In this document: positions 39,428 through 49,665 of the stretch, piece by piece | How positions within the stretch are numbered: the stretch's first letter is position 1 | Layout of the letters: each line of letters opens with the position of its first letter | From: Amyelois transitella | Lineage: Eukaryota > Arthropoda > Insecta > Lepidoptera > Pyralidae | Assembly: GCF_032362555.1 (NCBI RefSeq) | Contig: NC_083534.1 | Span: 2,651,001 to 2,715,000 of the forward strand | Direction: 5' to 3' | DNA length: 64,000 bases | The notes under the pieces: generated by a model | Databases searched by the model: none | What the model saw: the letters and a program-made list of their open reading frames with translations, nothing else | Told to the model about the DNA's origin: nothing | Translations under genes and position numbers: made by a program

Positions 39428-40519
39428 TTTACTGTTAATACATTGCTTGGCAGAAGGTTCTATTATTTGCGTGGCGATTAAAAAACACAAAAGCACTGGA
39501 TAAATAGAAATAAATTAGTTTTTTAGAAATAAACATTTGATTTCACTTTTTGATCTGTGTACTATTGTTTGACATAAGATGATTGACAGATTTGACGTAG
39601 TAGATATTTGACGTTATCAATTTTTTTGTGGAGACTTACCCGCAGGCAAATGCGTGATTAGTGGAGTTAAACCCGGATATATCTTTACCTCTATGGAGAG
39701 TATCCCGGGCTGCGCATTTGACCGTGATCCTGGATTGGGTGTCTGGTTTTAAAAGCAAAGCGACTCACATCCGACCTCCGTATCCTTTGCAGGGGAACCC
39801 AAGTCGTAATAGATCATGGTTATTCAATAATTGCTTAATGTACAGGTTTGATCTGGGGTCATAGGATTCTAATCTCACACAAAATTTAATCTGGTTCTAA
39901 TTCCTAATTTTATTCTGGTTCTAAGCAGGTAGGTACATAATAAAGATAAATTAAAACAAAAGATTCCTTGTGTACATTGTATATATTTCAAAAAGCACTA
40001 AAATTTTAATCACCATAAAAAAGTACCTGTGAAAAAAGGGTAATTTATATTAATATAGGGTATAATAATGTTGGTGAATTTTTGATTTAGAAAAAGACTA
40101 ACTACTTCCTTTTTATTCTTAAATGTACCTAATGCGGAATTTTGGCATCAGAATTATGAAAACTTTTGTGTCCTTTGGAATAAACTTGTGCCTGTTGTCC
40201 TTTGATTGAGGGAGCCTCGTTTTTGCCACGACCACGATCCAGACAAATTGAAAATTATCTTATTAATGTACCTGACATAATTGCAATTTCACCTCCTATC
40301 CGTCGGCAAATCTGACCTCTTGAATTACAAAGTTTTTCAATTCTCCTCATGAGCGTTCTCTGTTAAACTGCAATACTCACTTTCTTCACACATCGCTCAA
40401 AGATCTGTGTTTCAAATAAAATACTGCCTCACCATAAAAACTGTGTGTAGGATACTTGCCCCCTCGCTATTAGAACTGTGTGTACAAGACGCAAGATAAT
40501 CATTACAGATGACGTTACC
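39428..40519. other. Region upstream of CCDC186
   Basis: 39497 carries a possible 5' UTR acceptor (TTTATCCAG on the minus strand). 39655-39880 is a dispersed-repeat fragment (AACCCGGATATATC, GGATTGGGTGTCTGG, GTACAGGTTTGATC). The remainder is AT-rich with no supported exon. Confidence 0.55.
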
Positions 40520-40616
40520 TCACGGCGACATGGAGCGCTTGCGCAGCTTGTAGCGCCTGTCGCAGCGCCGGCAACGTTTGAACGAGCCGGAGCGGGAGCG
40601 GCAGCGCCAGCGGTAA
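40520..40616 (-). CDS. Alternative terminal exon of the protamine-like gene, form B (44 aa)
   Basis: Acceptor TTTTTGCAG/T at 40616 has the same phase as exon 3A. Joined to the same two first exons it gives MARCRRRRKMCKT then YRWRCRSRSGSFKRCRRCDR and RYKLRKRSMSP, stop at 40522-40520. It is homologous to the first half of exon 3A (RCRSRSG-FKRCR motif). It could be a mutually exclusive last exon, a second gene copy, or a decayed duplicate. Confidence 0.5.
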
Positions 40617-40803
40617 CTGCAAAAATAAAACACAAATACCATAACTATTAAAAAATTGTGTTTAGGTAATTTACTGATTTACAAAAAAGAGTTTACAAAA
40701 GCTAACAGAAGTTAAACTAAAGTAAGCAGGCAGTGCCAGCGGCAAATTAAAGTAGGTGCCAAAAAGTCAAAACATGACAGGTATTAAAAGTAAAATTATA
40801 TGT

Positions 40804-41061
40804 TTAGTGAGACAGTGCAGCACACTGCAGTCTTAAAGAGTCACTGTAGTCTACCTGCCGGCGACCGGGGCGTCTGCGGCTGCAGCGTGTGCCCCGTCGT
40901 TGTCTTCTACAGCCGTACTCAATCAGCTCTTCACCTCTTGAAATTTCGCTAGCCAAGTCTAGAGAAAGACTAGCTGCTGTAGCCTGGTCTTTGACAGCTA
41001 CACCATTGTTTCTTTGGTCAAGTTTAACAGCATTGAAAGCCTCACGTGCCGTGATCTGCAC
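40804..41061 (-). pseudogene. Third, partial copy of the Arg/Cys-rich exon
   Basis: Frame GCRRQRRGTRCSRRRPGRRQ followed by VDYSDSLRLQ matches the C-terminal half of exon 3A at DNA level (CGCAGACGCCCCGG and GCCGGCAGGTAGAC). No acceptor in the needed phase lies just upstream, and the preceding sequence codes a different, non-basic stretch (AREAFNAVKLDQRNNGVAVK). Probably a duplicate that lost its splice site, possibly 3' UTR. Confidence 0.45.
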
Positions 41062-41149
41062 TCTATAGCGTCATGCTGCATCTTTAGAAGACTCACACTG
41101 TTCTGACAGCATTTGAAGCTTCACTGCTTCAGCCGAGTCTCGACATGCA

Positions 41150-43919
41150 CTAGCTACTGTACCGTGGTCTGCCTGGCCGGCGTCCGGGGCGTCTGCGGCG
41201 GCGGCGCGAGCACCGTCTCCGACTTCTGCAGCCGCACTGCCGCACTCTGTAGTGGCGGTCACCACACCGGCAGCGTTTGAACCGCCCAGATCTGCTACGG
41301 CATTGGCTAAAGATGGACATTAAACAGGCATGTAACTACACAATAACTTAAATGAAAGATATATGCTTTAATAAATGGAGGGAAAAGTGACTTGATGCTG
41401 GTATCGCGGGTTTAGTTAGGGCTTGTCAACAGCAGAATCTTAATTCCATCACAAAGCCAAACAGCTGAGGCATCGGCTTAAGATGGAGATTAAACAGACA
41501 TGTAACTACACAATAACTTAAAAGATAGATGCTTTAATAAATGGAGGGAAAGGTGACTTGAAGCTGATATCGCGGGTTTAGTTAGGGCAGCAGAATCTTA
41601 ATTCCATCACAAAGCCAAACAGCTGAACGTGGCCTTTCAATATTTTTAAGACCGATGGCTCTGCCTACCCCGCAAGGGATATAGACGTGACTATATGTAT
41701 GTATGTATGTTATCAACAGCCAAAACCAATGGACGGGTTTAGGTTAAAATTTGGCATATGTACCTACATATGGATCAGGTTAAAGGAATCCGCTCAGTAA
41801 ATTCCCGAAGGAGCGAACAGGGACTTTTTATCCATTCATTACCCTTCATGAAGGTTAAGGTAATCATGTAAGGTTATTAAGGGCAGCTAGTCTGGAGTCT
41901 GGAACTAATCTTTCACTGTAACGTCCACTACTTGATCATTCAAGTAGTGTAGTTCAATTCCATCATTAAGACATATAGCTGAACGTGGCCTTTCAGTTTT
42001 TTCGAGACTGTTGCCCGTTCGTGCGGGATAAATACCGTGATTGCATGTATGCACGTTTGTCAAGATCATCGTCCAACTTTTCCATTTACACTCGCCTTGT
42101 AGTTAAATAAATATCGTATAGGTACATATATGCCTCTCTCATCTCTGCGAGTTCCCGGTTGCACCCTCCACAGAAGTGTTTCGGGACCCGGGGTCCGCCT
42201 TCCGACTTCTCTCTCCACTTGGTCCGGTTTTCGGCGTACTCGGATTTCAGTCTATTGGCTCGCATATACCTACCTAATCTTGCGCGACGTCCATCTACAT
42301 ATATAATCTACTAGCTTTCCGCCCGCGGCTTCGCCCACGTGTAATTCGGTTATATATAGCGTTTTTTAATGATCTCGACAGTACAGACAGTTGAAGTATA
42401 GTAGTTAGGAGTTGAAAGAAAATTCTTACGAAGTTATACGTACATGTGAGGCTATTAGGTTGACCTGATAATAAAAAGTAGGTAAATCTCATTAACGTTA
42501 AGAATTTAGGTGAAAATGGATGCGGACAAATTTCGTAGCTGTTTGTATGGGTAGTGTTAACACAAAATAGGGATTTAAAGGCGTGATGTTATTAATGTTA
42601 TGCATGTATGTACATAATTATGTATGTTATTATGTATGTTAAAGAGACGACTGAAAGTTGTCATACAAAGTCTTTTTTTTAAGGATGGGAAATCATCAAA
42701 TGACCTCTCCCGCTCTGGGTGGAACGGAAGGGAGTGTCAGACTTTTACTGACTAAAACCCACCTCGTTCCTTCAGTTGCCCTTTGCGTTCCGGGGCCACG
42801 GTATCTCGTTAGAACTTTCCCGCAGCCCCGGCTCAGTTTATCCCGTTTCCCCCCCTTGGGGGTTGACATTTCAAAAATCCCTTCTTAGTGCTCACTTATG
42901 TTACTAAAGGAACCTCTGTTCAAAATCTCAGACTCCTATACCGAGCGGTTTCGGCTGTGCGTTAATAAATCAGTCACCCAATCGCACCCCCTAAATCACG
43001 ATTGGAGGGTAGTTTGAAAAAACTTATAATGTCAAACATATTTACTTGCCTATGTACGTGTTCATGCCAAGTTTCAAGTTTATAAACCCAAGGAATAAGA
43101 TTTTTCATAGAAACGTTTTTACCCCTTTTCCCCCCCTTGGGGATTGAATTTCCAAAAATCCTTTCTTAGTGCTCCCCTACATATCCCAAGGAACCTACAT
43201 TCCAAATTTCAGCTGTCTACGACCAGTAGTTTCGACTGTGCGTTGTCTGTCAGTCAGTCACTCAGTAACGGAAGAGTTTTATATATATAGATTGTAGGTA
43301 TCTTTATACGTATTTTATTTAACTATTTAACCTTTTTTTATATTCTTTGGTGAAGTGTTGATTACTTACAACTATTGCTTCATTTCACTCGAACGTACGT
43401 ATATTCCTTAAGTGCCTATGTTTAGATATATAGAACTTTGTAGATAATACCTACTTACTAGGTACTAAGTAGGTATTTATAAGGAAATCTAACTTACGTT
43501 TTGCACATCCTGAAAGCAAAATAAATAAACATCAGTTTTCTCAATGAATTTTCTTCTAAAATTACCCTTTAATTAGTGCTTAAAATCTACCATTTGATAA
43601 AATAATAAAAGTGGTTCTGTACTGTAAAGCTGTACAAAATTTTATCGTATTTATTTCCTTCGCTCGTTCGGTTCGCGTTTAGGAATTTTTAGCTTTTCCA
43701 TGAATAATGTCTTCATGCTCTCGCCATGAAAATCCCTAGGTTAAATGGATATTATGACCATTAATAATGTTTTTAGTTTGTAATTTAGAATAGTTTTTTT
43801 TTATTATTATTAAATAATTAATTTTATGACCATAATTTACTTGACTACGAAATACTTTATCAGATAGTTACAATAAGAGAGGTAGGAACTTACTTTCGCC
43901 TTCGCCGACATCTTGCCAT
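41150..43919 (-). CDS. Protamine-like Arg/Cys-rich small protein, form A (64 aa)
   Basis: Three coding exons: 43919-43894 (26 bp), 43509-43498 (12-bp micro-exon) and 41306-41150. The product starts MARCRRRRKMCKTQC, continues RSRSGRFKRCRCGDRHY and ends with an Arg run and GRPRYSS: 64 residues, 27 Arg, 3 Lys, 8 Cys. Splice sites are good: AA/GTAAGT; GCTTTCAG/GATGTGCAAAAC/GTAAGT; CATCTTTAG/C. The first ATG (CAAAATGGC) opens this frame; the later ATG (MSAKAK...) meets a stop at once in exon 3A. High Arg plus Cys, an SRS-type motif and small size are what sperm-nuclear protamines look like, so DNA compaction in sperm is inferred. I do not recognise a named lepidopteran orthologue. A 5' UTR intron is possible (acceptor TTTTACAG at 43933). 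Alternative: chance Arg-rich frame in GC-rich DNA, made unlikely by the conserved second copy and phase agreement. Confidence 0.6.
41300..41600 (-). repeat. ~170-bp tandem duplication at the protamine-like exon-3A acceptor
   Basis: 41300-41460 and 41470-41600 share GGCATTGGCTAAAGATGGAC / GGCATCGGCTTAAGATGGAG, TGTAACTACACAATAACTTA, CTTTAATAAATGGAGGGAAA and ATCGCGGGTTTAGTTAGGGC. The second copy repeats the acceptor position (41476 versus 41306). Confidence 0.85.
41590..41711 (+). mobile_element. Family A fragment with tail
   Basis: CCATCACAAAGCCAAACAGC to CCCGCAAGGGATATAGACGT and (TATG)n. A second degenerate copy is at 41950-42055. Confidence 0.7.
42120..43290. other. Protamine-like intron 2, dispersed repeat remnants
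   Basis: Includes CTCTGCGAGTTCCCGGTTGC (also near 27265), a CTAGCTTTCCGCCCGCGGCT terminus at 42312, and an old element around 42675-42890 (GATGGGAAATCATCAAATGA, GGAACGGAAGGGAGTGTCAG). None has a usable frame. Confidence 0.55.
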
Positions 43920-44797
43920 TTTGTGTGGGTATCTGTAAAATATATTTAGATATATATATTTTAATTTTATATAGTATCCCATCACAACTAATAAGTATTA
44001 TTGTTGAAAAAGTAACTTTTTTACTCCACAAGTCACAAGCACCAATCACGCGACGAAAAGTCTAAATCGCGCAAGCACAGATTTCACGGATCGGAGGTTG
44101 TACATATGTTCCCCAGGCATCACACCTAGCCTGGCGGAAGATATTCCCTTTGGTAGCGGTCGAGCTGAATTATTGTTCCTCCTACATACTGAATTTATCT
44201 TCTTGAATTATCACGTATTAACTAAGAGTCTGGAGGACATAGGATACCTTTTACCCCGGTTAAAGCTAGTTCCAGTGTGATTTGTAGTGTCCGACCGAAG
44301 GTCTATTTTTGGCCGAAGCCGAAGCCGAAGCCGATTAATCGGCTATCGCCACAACCTTCGGCCGAAGCCGAAGCCGAAGCCGAAGGTTTATATTCTCTCA
44401 GCACTCAGTAATTAATTTTGTTCAATATTGTCTACAAGCTACAATTAATATTAAAATCATTTCAAAACCTCAATATTGAAGGTTTATATATTGACTGTTT
44501 CATATAGAAGTTGATGATATATCAAAGAGGTGGTTGGTTTATAGATAAACTAGCTGTTGCCCGCGACTTCGTCCGCGTAAATTTCGAGTTGAATTTTAAT
44601 CATACAGTCAGATACAGACAGACAAAAAATGTAAAAAAAAAATTCTCTATCCGTTTCAGTCAAAATATTAAATGTACAGAAAAAATATTTTTACCGTTTT
44701 ATTATATGTAGTATTTTGATTTTCAGTTTTTTTACATAAAATACTCAAACAATACAAAAAAAATATATTTTTAATAATAAAAAATATCTTGTAATTG

Positions 44798-44863
44798 TTA
44801 GGATTCGAACTTGGACCGCCAACTTCACAGTCTCACGGGGTAACCACTGGACCATCGAAGACG
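44798..44863 (-). repeat. tRNA-like sequence, SINE head rather than tRNA gene
   Basis: Minus strand has ATGGTCCAGTGGTTACCCCG (A-box-like) and CCAAGTTCGAATCCTAACAA (B box), but the acceptor arms do not pair convincingly and it sits inside a transposon. Confidence 0.55.
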
Positions 44864-44891
44864 TTGCGTTGGTGTCGAAATTAAAGTAGAC

Positions 44892-45075
44892 TACATACAT
44901 ATGGTCACGTCTTTATCCCTTGCGGGGTAGACAGAGCCAACAGACTTGAAAAGACTGAATGGCCACGTTCAGCTATTTGACTTAATGATAGAATTGAGAT
45001 TCAAAAAGTGATAGGTTGCTCGCCCATCGCCTGAAAAAGAATCCCAAGTTTGTAAGCCCATCCCTTAGTCGCCTT
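44892..45075 (-). mobile_element. Family A element nested in the hAT element
   Basis: CTACATACATATGGTCACGT tail to AAGCCCATCCCTTAGTCGCC; younger than the hAT insertion that contains it. Confidence 0.78.
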
Positions 45076-45779
45076 TCACTTATATTTATATGGTATAATG
45101 TCGTCGTATAATGATAAATGACTTTGAATTTTTAATTTCGTAACTTATTTGCCGGCATACTGATGCCTTGAGTTCATTCAAATGTCGATAACTTTTTTTT
45201 TTGTGAACCGATTTTGATAAAACAAACTTTTAATGTTATTCTGAGTTAAAACAAAGCAATTGGTGAAAGTTTGAAGTAAATCGGTTTAGTACTTTCGGAG
45301 ATAATCGTGATCATACATACAGACAGACAGACAAGAAATTAAAAAAAAATATTTTTGCTTTCTATTATTCATTCTAAGTGTCCCTCTATCCATTTCAGTC
45401 GAAAATACTAAATGTACAGACAAAATATTTTTACTGTTTTATTATATGTATAGATAAGTATGTATAGAAAAGTATGTGATTTACCTACTGGTAAAAATAA
45501 TGATTTGATTTCTTACAAAAACACTCGTTTAAATACACGTACGGACTTGTTTTGATGCATGCAATCAGCAATGTGATATTTTGACAGTGACTCCCCGCCG
45601 CCTCATGACTTTCGTAACAGTTCGTTCAATCTCGACGGTCGCTCGGACCTTCGGCGAAACCTTCGGCTTCGGCCGGATTTTGGGCCGAAGCCGAATGTTT
45701 CGCCGAAGGTGGATTTTTTGGCCGAAGGTGGCCGAAGCCGAAGCCGAAGCCGAAGCTTCGGTCGGACACTAGTGATTTG

Positions 45780-47232
45780 CGAAAAACCTGTATTCTGATG
45801 TGGGTGGACTTCAGTCCGTTGCTGTTTGCTGTTGTGGGTGGTGTTAATTTCGTCGTTTTTTTGTAGATGGCGTTAAATTCACGCGAGCGAAGCTGCGGGT
45901 AAAAACTTTATACTTCTTTCGCTTCATCCACATTCATAACTCTCTTCATTCATTATAATAGGACTACCTACATCATATCTTTCCATGGATGTCGTAAAAA
46001 GCGTAAAGGGGAAGTCGTCAGACCACCTGGCTGACGAAAGTCCAGAGTGATGTAAAACTGCTAGGTCTTAGGAAGAAGTATGCACTCCAGCGGCATTCCT
46101 GGCGCTGAATGATTAGGACCCCGTAAGTATAACGGGAAAGGCGAGGATGAAGAAGAGGAGACGTAAAAGGGGACTAAAGGAAAGACTAATAAACATGGGA
46201 TTCTTGTAGACGACGAGCTAGCAACCTGTCACTATTTGACTCCATATTCGATCATTTAGCCATACAGCTGAACGTAGCCTTTCAGACTCTTTAAGACAAT
46301 TGCCTCTGTCTATCCCGCAAGGATATTTATTTGTATGTATGGTCCAAGTGCCAGGGGCCGCGACAATGTTTCGTGGATTTAAAAAAAAAGTTCATACCTG
46401 TTTGTTCCACAGTCTCATAATTTTATGCACATTTGTGAAGAAAAATCTTCGATTTTATAAAATAACCGTATCAAATTAAAAAAAATTACAAATTTTATGC
46501 GGACGATGTCATTCTTTGTATCGAGTTCTTTTTTCAAATAAATTTCAAATGACGGATTTGATTTTCTTTTTCTATGACGGCAAGTAAGTCAATTGACAGA
46601 AGGAGCTAATTATGAAACTCTTTGGTCCACAAGATTGACTTTAGTGGACGATTTCTCCTCCTCTTTTTCTTGGCGTGTCGACAATACCTCTAACGATGAT
46701 CAAATTTTCCCACTATAATATACCTACTGCCATTTTTACAGCCTCATCGGTAACTGTCTTAAGGTCATCCTGGGTGCTGGTGATGAGGGCATGACAGCAG
46801 GTGCTCCATTGTTTGGGGAGAGGTGCCATACCGCATAAATTTTCTCCCTGGTTCAAATCCCGGCCAGGGCATGATTATAAACGAAATCTCTCTAAATGGC
46901 CTGGGTCTTGCATGTAAATTTAATAAGTATTTATTATAAACTATAGTATCGTTGAGTTAGTATCTCGTAACACAAGTCTCGAACTTACGAGGCTAACTCT
47001 GTCTGTATCATCTGCTGTCCCGTAAGTATGTATTTCTTTACAGATGACACTTGGAGAAAGTTGACCCATCAAGAATAAGCTTTCTAGCAAGATATTACTG
47101 AAAAAAACATCAAAACCTTGAAAAATAAACATTTTCAATACGTATAGGATCTGATAAATAAAATTGAAAAACATTTAACATACAAATAGGTATATTACAT
47201 TACATACACATAAACATACATTACAAATTAAC
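45780..47232. other. Intergenic region before the TTC1 3' end
   Basis: Contains a LINE tail fragment (45905-45955), an odd GC-richer stretch with no open frame (45985-46160), a family A remnant (46160-46340) and a truncated tRNA SINE (46850-47022). I see no exon. Confidence 0.55.
46850..47022 (+). mobile_element. tRNA-derived SINE (family D), 5'-truncated
   Basis: GGTTCAAATCCCGGCCAGGG B box, ATCGTTGAGTTAGTATCTCG and AACACAAGTCTCGAACTTAC. Confidence 0.75.
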
Positions 47233-49665
47233 TCATTGCTTAAAGTTAATTTTGTACCCCTTTGACTCAGGGTCTTGCTCAAGCTGAAAGTTATTCGTGG
47301 ACAAGCCGAACGGCTTCAACAACATGTTGCCCAGATCTTTCAATTTGCCTAACATTTCTGTTTTAAGTTTCTCATTCTTCTCTTCTATGAGGGGAGGTAG
47401 ACGGATGACGGCTTTCTGCGCTTCCTTGTGTGAGGGGTCTAGTTCTAGAATCTTCTTGAAGTCAGCGAGGCTCTCGTCTAGTTTGTCTAATGCCTCGTAT
47501 GATATCGCTCGTCTGAAAAGAAACATTGCTTTTATCTTTACTAATATTATAAAGCTGAAGAGTTTGTTTGTTTGTTCGAACGCGCTAATCTCAGGAACTA
47601 CTGATTGAAATTGAAAAATTATTTTTTGTTGAATAGACCGTTTATCGAGGAAGGCTTTAGGTTATATAATATCACCCTGCAACTATTAGGAGCGAAGAAA
47701 TAATAGAAAAAGTGAAAAAAGGGAAAAATTATTAATCCTTGAGGGCTTCAACGATGCTCAAAACAACTATTCCACGTGGACGAAATTGCGGGCACAGCTA
47801 GTTAATACATACATGCCTTTGACAGTCATGTCATGTCAGGATTTTACACGAACTTACTTCCATCTGATCTTTGTAATCTTTGCAGGTAAACTTTAACCGT
47901 ATTAGATCCATGGTTACACATCCAGTTGCCTGAATGTGTTTCTTTACAATGTTTTTCTTCATGGTAAGAATAACTAACATATATATTCTATCATTAAGCT
48001 AAATAGCTGAATGTGGCCATTCAGCCTTTTCAAGACTGTTGGCTCTGTCTACCCCGCAAGTGATATAAAAGTGACCATATGTATGTATGAGTAACTAACT
48101 TATAGCCAAAAATAAAACTAAAATCATACCTGGAGTAGGCCTTCAGATATTTATCGTCCAACTCTATAGCTTTTGTGCAGTCTTTGACGGCTTTCGTGTA
48201 CTTCTGTAGGGACATCCTCGCGGCGCTGCGGTTGCAGTAGAGGAACGCCCGCAGCTGTGTGAACTGGAGCGGGCAGATTCTGAGACCTGGAAGTGGAATT
48301 TTAGGAACGGTCAACAATAGTTTCATTTTATTTAACATTTTTGGAAAACTAACAGCTAAAATAAAGTTAAGGACAAAAAATATACAGCCAATTACAAGTT
48401 TCCACAGATAAAAATTAACATTCATTGCAATAAAGCAAATACATACAGTATAATCACATTCTTATCCCTTACTGGGTAGACAGAACAAATAGTCTCACAA
48501 AGACTAAGGACCACCTTCAGGTGTATTGCTTAAAGTTGGAATTGAGATTCAAATAATGACAGGTTGCTAGCCCATCGCCTAAAAGAATTCCAAATGAGTT
48601 ACATCCATGGGAAAGAGATTGAGTGGTCATATTCCAAACTACCGGGAATCACACGGCAATAAAGACACATACATACATACATAAAAATCACGCCTCTTTC
48701 CCGGAGGGGTAGGCGAAACTACCTAAAGACACACAATCCTTAAATATTAACACGTAGCCTGCCTACATTTGCTTATACAAAGATTATATACCTGTCAGTC
48801 ACCGGTGGCTGACATGGCAGTCTATGTGTTAAACTCTGGTATTTTGTGAATGAGTAGAATTTAAAGTTATTACTTACATGCCAAATTACAACATCCAGTA
48901 GTCTGAAATGTACATAATCTGTCAGTCAACTATTATGTCAGATTTATTGACCATACCTTCAGTATACTTCTCTACGCTGCGCTCATAATCTTTCACTCTG
49001 AATGCCTCATTGCCCACCACCTTCAACTCTTCTGCGATGAGCTTCCGTTCCTGCTTCTGGTCATCCGTGAGGTCCAGCTCTGCATCTTTGAGGGATTCTT
49101 CGTCTATGGAATCCGTGTCGCTTTCCGTTTTGTCTCTCTCTGTGAAGTCTTTGTCTAAATCTTCATCTAAAGGTACATCTGAAAAATTGAACAGAGAGAA
49201 TTTTAAGTACAGATTTTTTTAGGCAGGAATGGAAAGATAATTGATTCTTGTAAAGCACCACAATCAGCTGATCAACCACTGCCATTTTAGCTGCTGTGGT
49301 TAAGCTTTATATCTCTGACCAAGCAATAATTTTATAACCAGGGCCCGAGCAAGTGACCGGGCCCTGGTTATAAAATTACCGAGCCCCGAATAAGTGTTAT
49401 GAATACTTCTCATTCATAACACTTATTATTTAAAACTAAATATCGTGTAATTTTTTAAGAACCAGAGAAACGTCAAACCTGAAAACTGTTCGTTATCACT
49501 AACGGGAGGTGGAATGTTTTCAGCACTTGATCCAGGATTTATCACAAAATGGGCATCATTATTTGTATCTGTATTCAATCTAAATTCCAGATCCTTTGTC
49601 AGGTCTTCTATAACCTTCGCGGAATCTTCTTCTGGCGACAGAGTGCTTTTTAATCGTTCAGACAT
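47233..49665 (-). CDS. TTC1: TTC1, tetratricopeptide repeat protein 1, 4 exons
   Basis: Small TPR adaptor; family members bind Hsp chaperones and Ras/G-protein partners (family knowledge). Exons: 49665-49479, 49178-48957, 48286-48130, 47512-47233; phases 1, 1, 2 agree, 281 residues (human about 292). Residues 1-90 are acidic (MSERLKSTLSPEEDSAKVIE, DLDKDFTERDKTESD). The first TPR helix is EELKVVGNEAFRVKDYERSV, followed by NRSAARMSLQKYTKAVKDCT, KAIELDDKYLKAYSRRAISY and DKLDESLADFKKILELDPSH. The C-terminal signature EMLGKLKDLGNMLLKPFGLS and NFQLEQDPESKGYKINFKQ is diagnostic of TTC1. The start is the ATG at 49663-49665, head-to-head with the ferredoxin gene about 1.05 kb away. Confidence 0.95.
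47538..47803 (+). mobile_element. Family B (Lep1-like) element in the last TTC1 intron
   Basis: TTTACTAATATTATAAAGCT start 25 bp from the exon 4 acceptor; GCGGGCACAGCTAGTTA end. Confidence 0.8.
47988..48086 (+). mobile_element. Family A fragment
   Basis: TCTATCATTAAGCTAAATAG to CCGCAAGTGATATAAAAGTG and a TATGTATG tail. Confidence 0.7.
48443..48656 (-). mobile_element. Family A element, diverged
   Basis: CATACAGTATAATCACATTC tail, CCCTTACTGGGTAGACAGAA, AGGTTGCTAGCCCATCGCCT and GGGAATCACACGGCA end. Confidence 0.72.
49327..49427. repeat. Two adjacent hairpins in TTC1 intron 1
   Basis: Hairpin 1: perfect 21-bp arms 49327-49347 and 49358-49378 (TAATTTTATAACCAGGGCCC...). Hairpin 2: perfect 16-bp arms 49389-49404 and 49412-49427 (AATAAGTGTTATGAAT). 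GAGCCCCGAA links them. It lies about 50 bp from the exon 1 donor. Confidence 0.85.

Larger units (their letters stand above)
44285..45771. mobile_element. Non-autonomous hAT-type DNA transposon, 1487 bp
   Basis: Perfect 16-bp terminal inverted repeats TAGTGTCCGACCGAAG, and an identical 8-bp flank GTGATTTG at 44277-44284 and 45772-45779. An 8-bp target duplication and TAGTG-type termini are hallmarks of the hAT superfamily. Subterminal GCCGAA hexamer arrays lie at both ends. The interior has no transposase and hosts a CTAGCTGTTGCCCGCGACTT repeat (44541), a tRNA-like SINE piece (44798-44863) and a family A element (44892-45075). Confidence 0.9.

Noticed and set aside
43837-44049. Alternative frame MSAKAKVSS in the first protamine-like exon
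   Set aside because: It uses the second ATG, reads through a strong GTAAGT donor as given, and when spliced to exon 3A meets a stop after a few codons; the first ATG gives the long Arg/Cys frame.
45581-45772. Frame ending AEAEAEAEASVGH
   Set aside because: It is the GCCGAA hexamer array and TIR of the hAT element.
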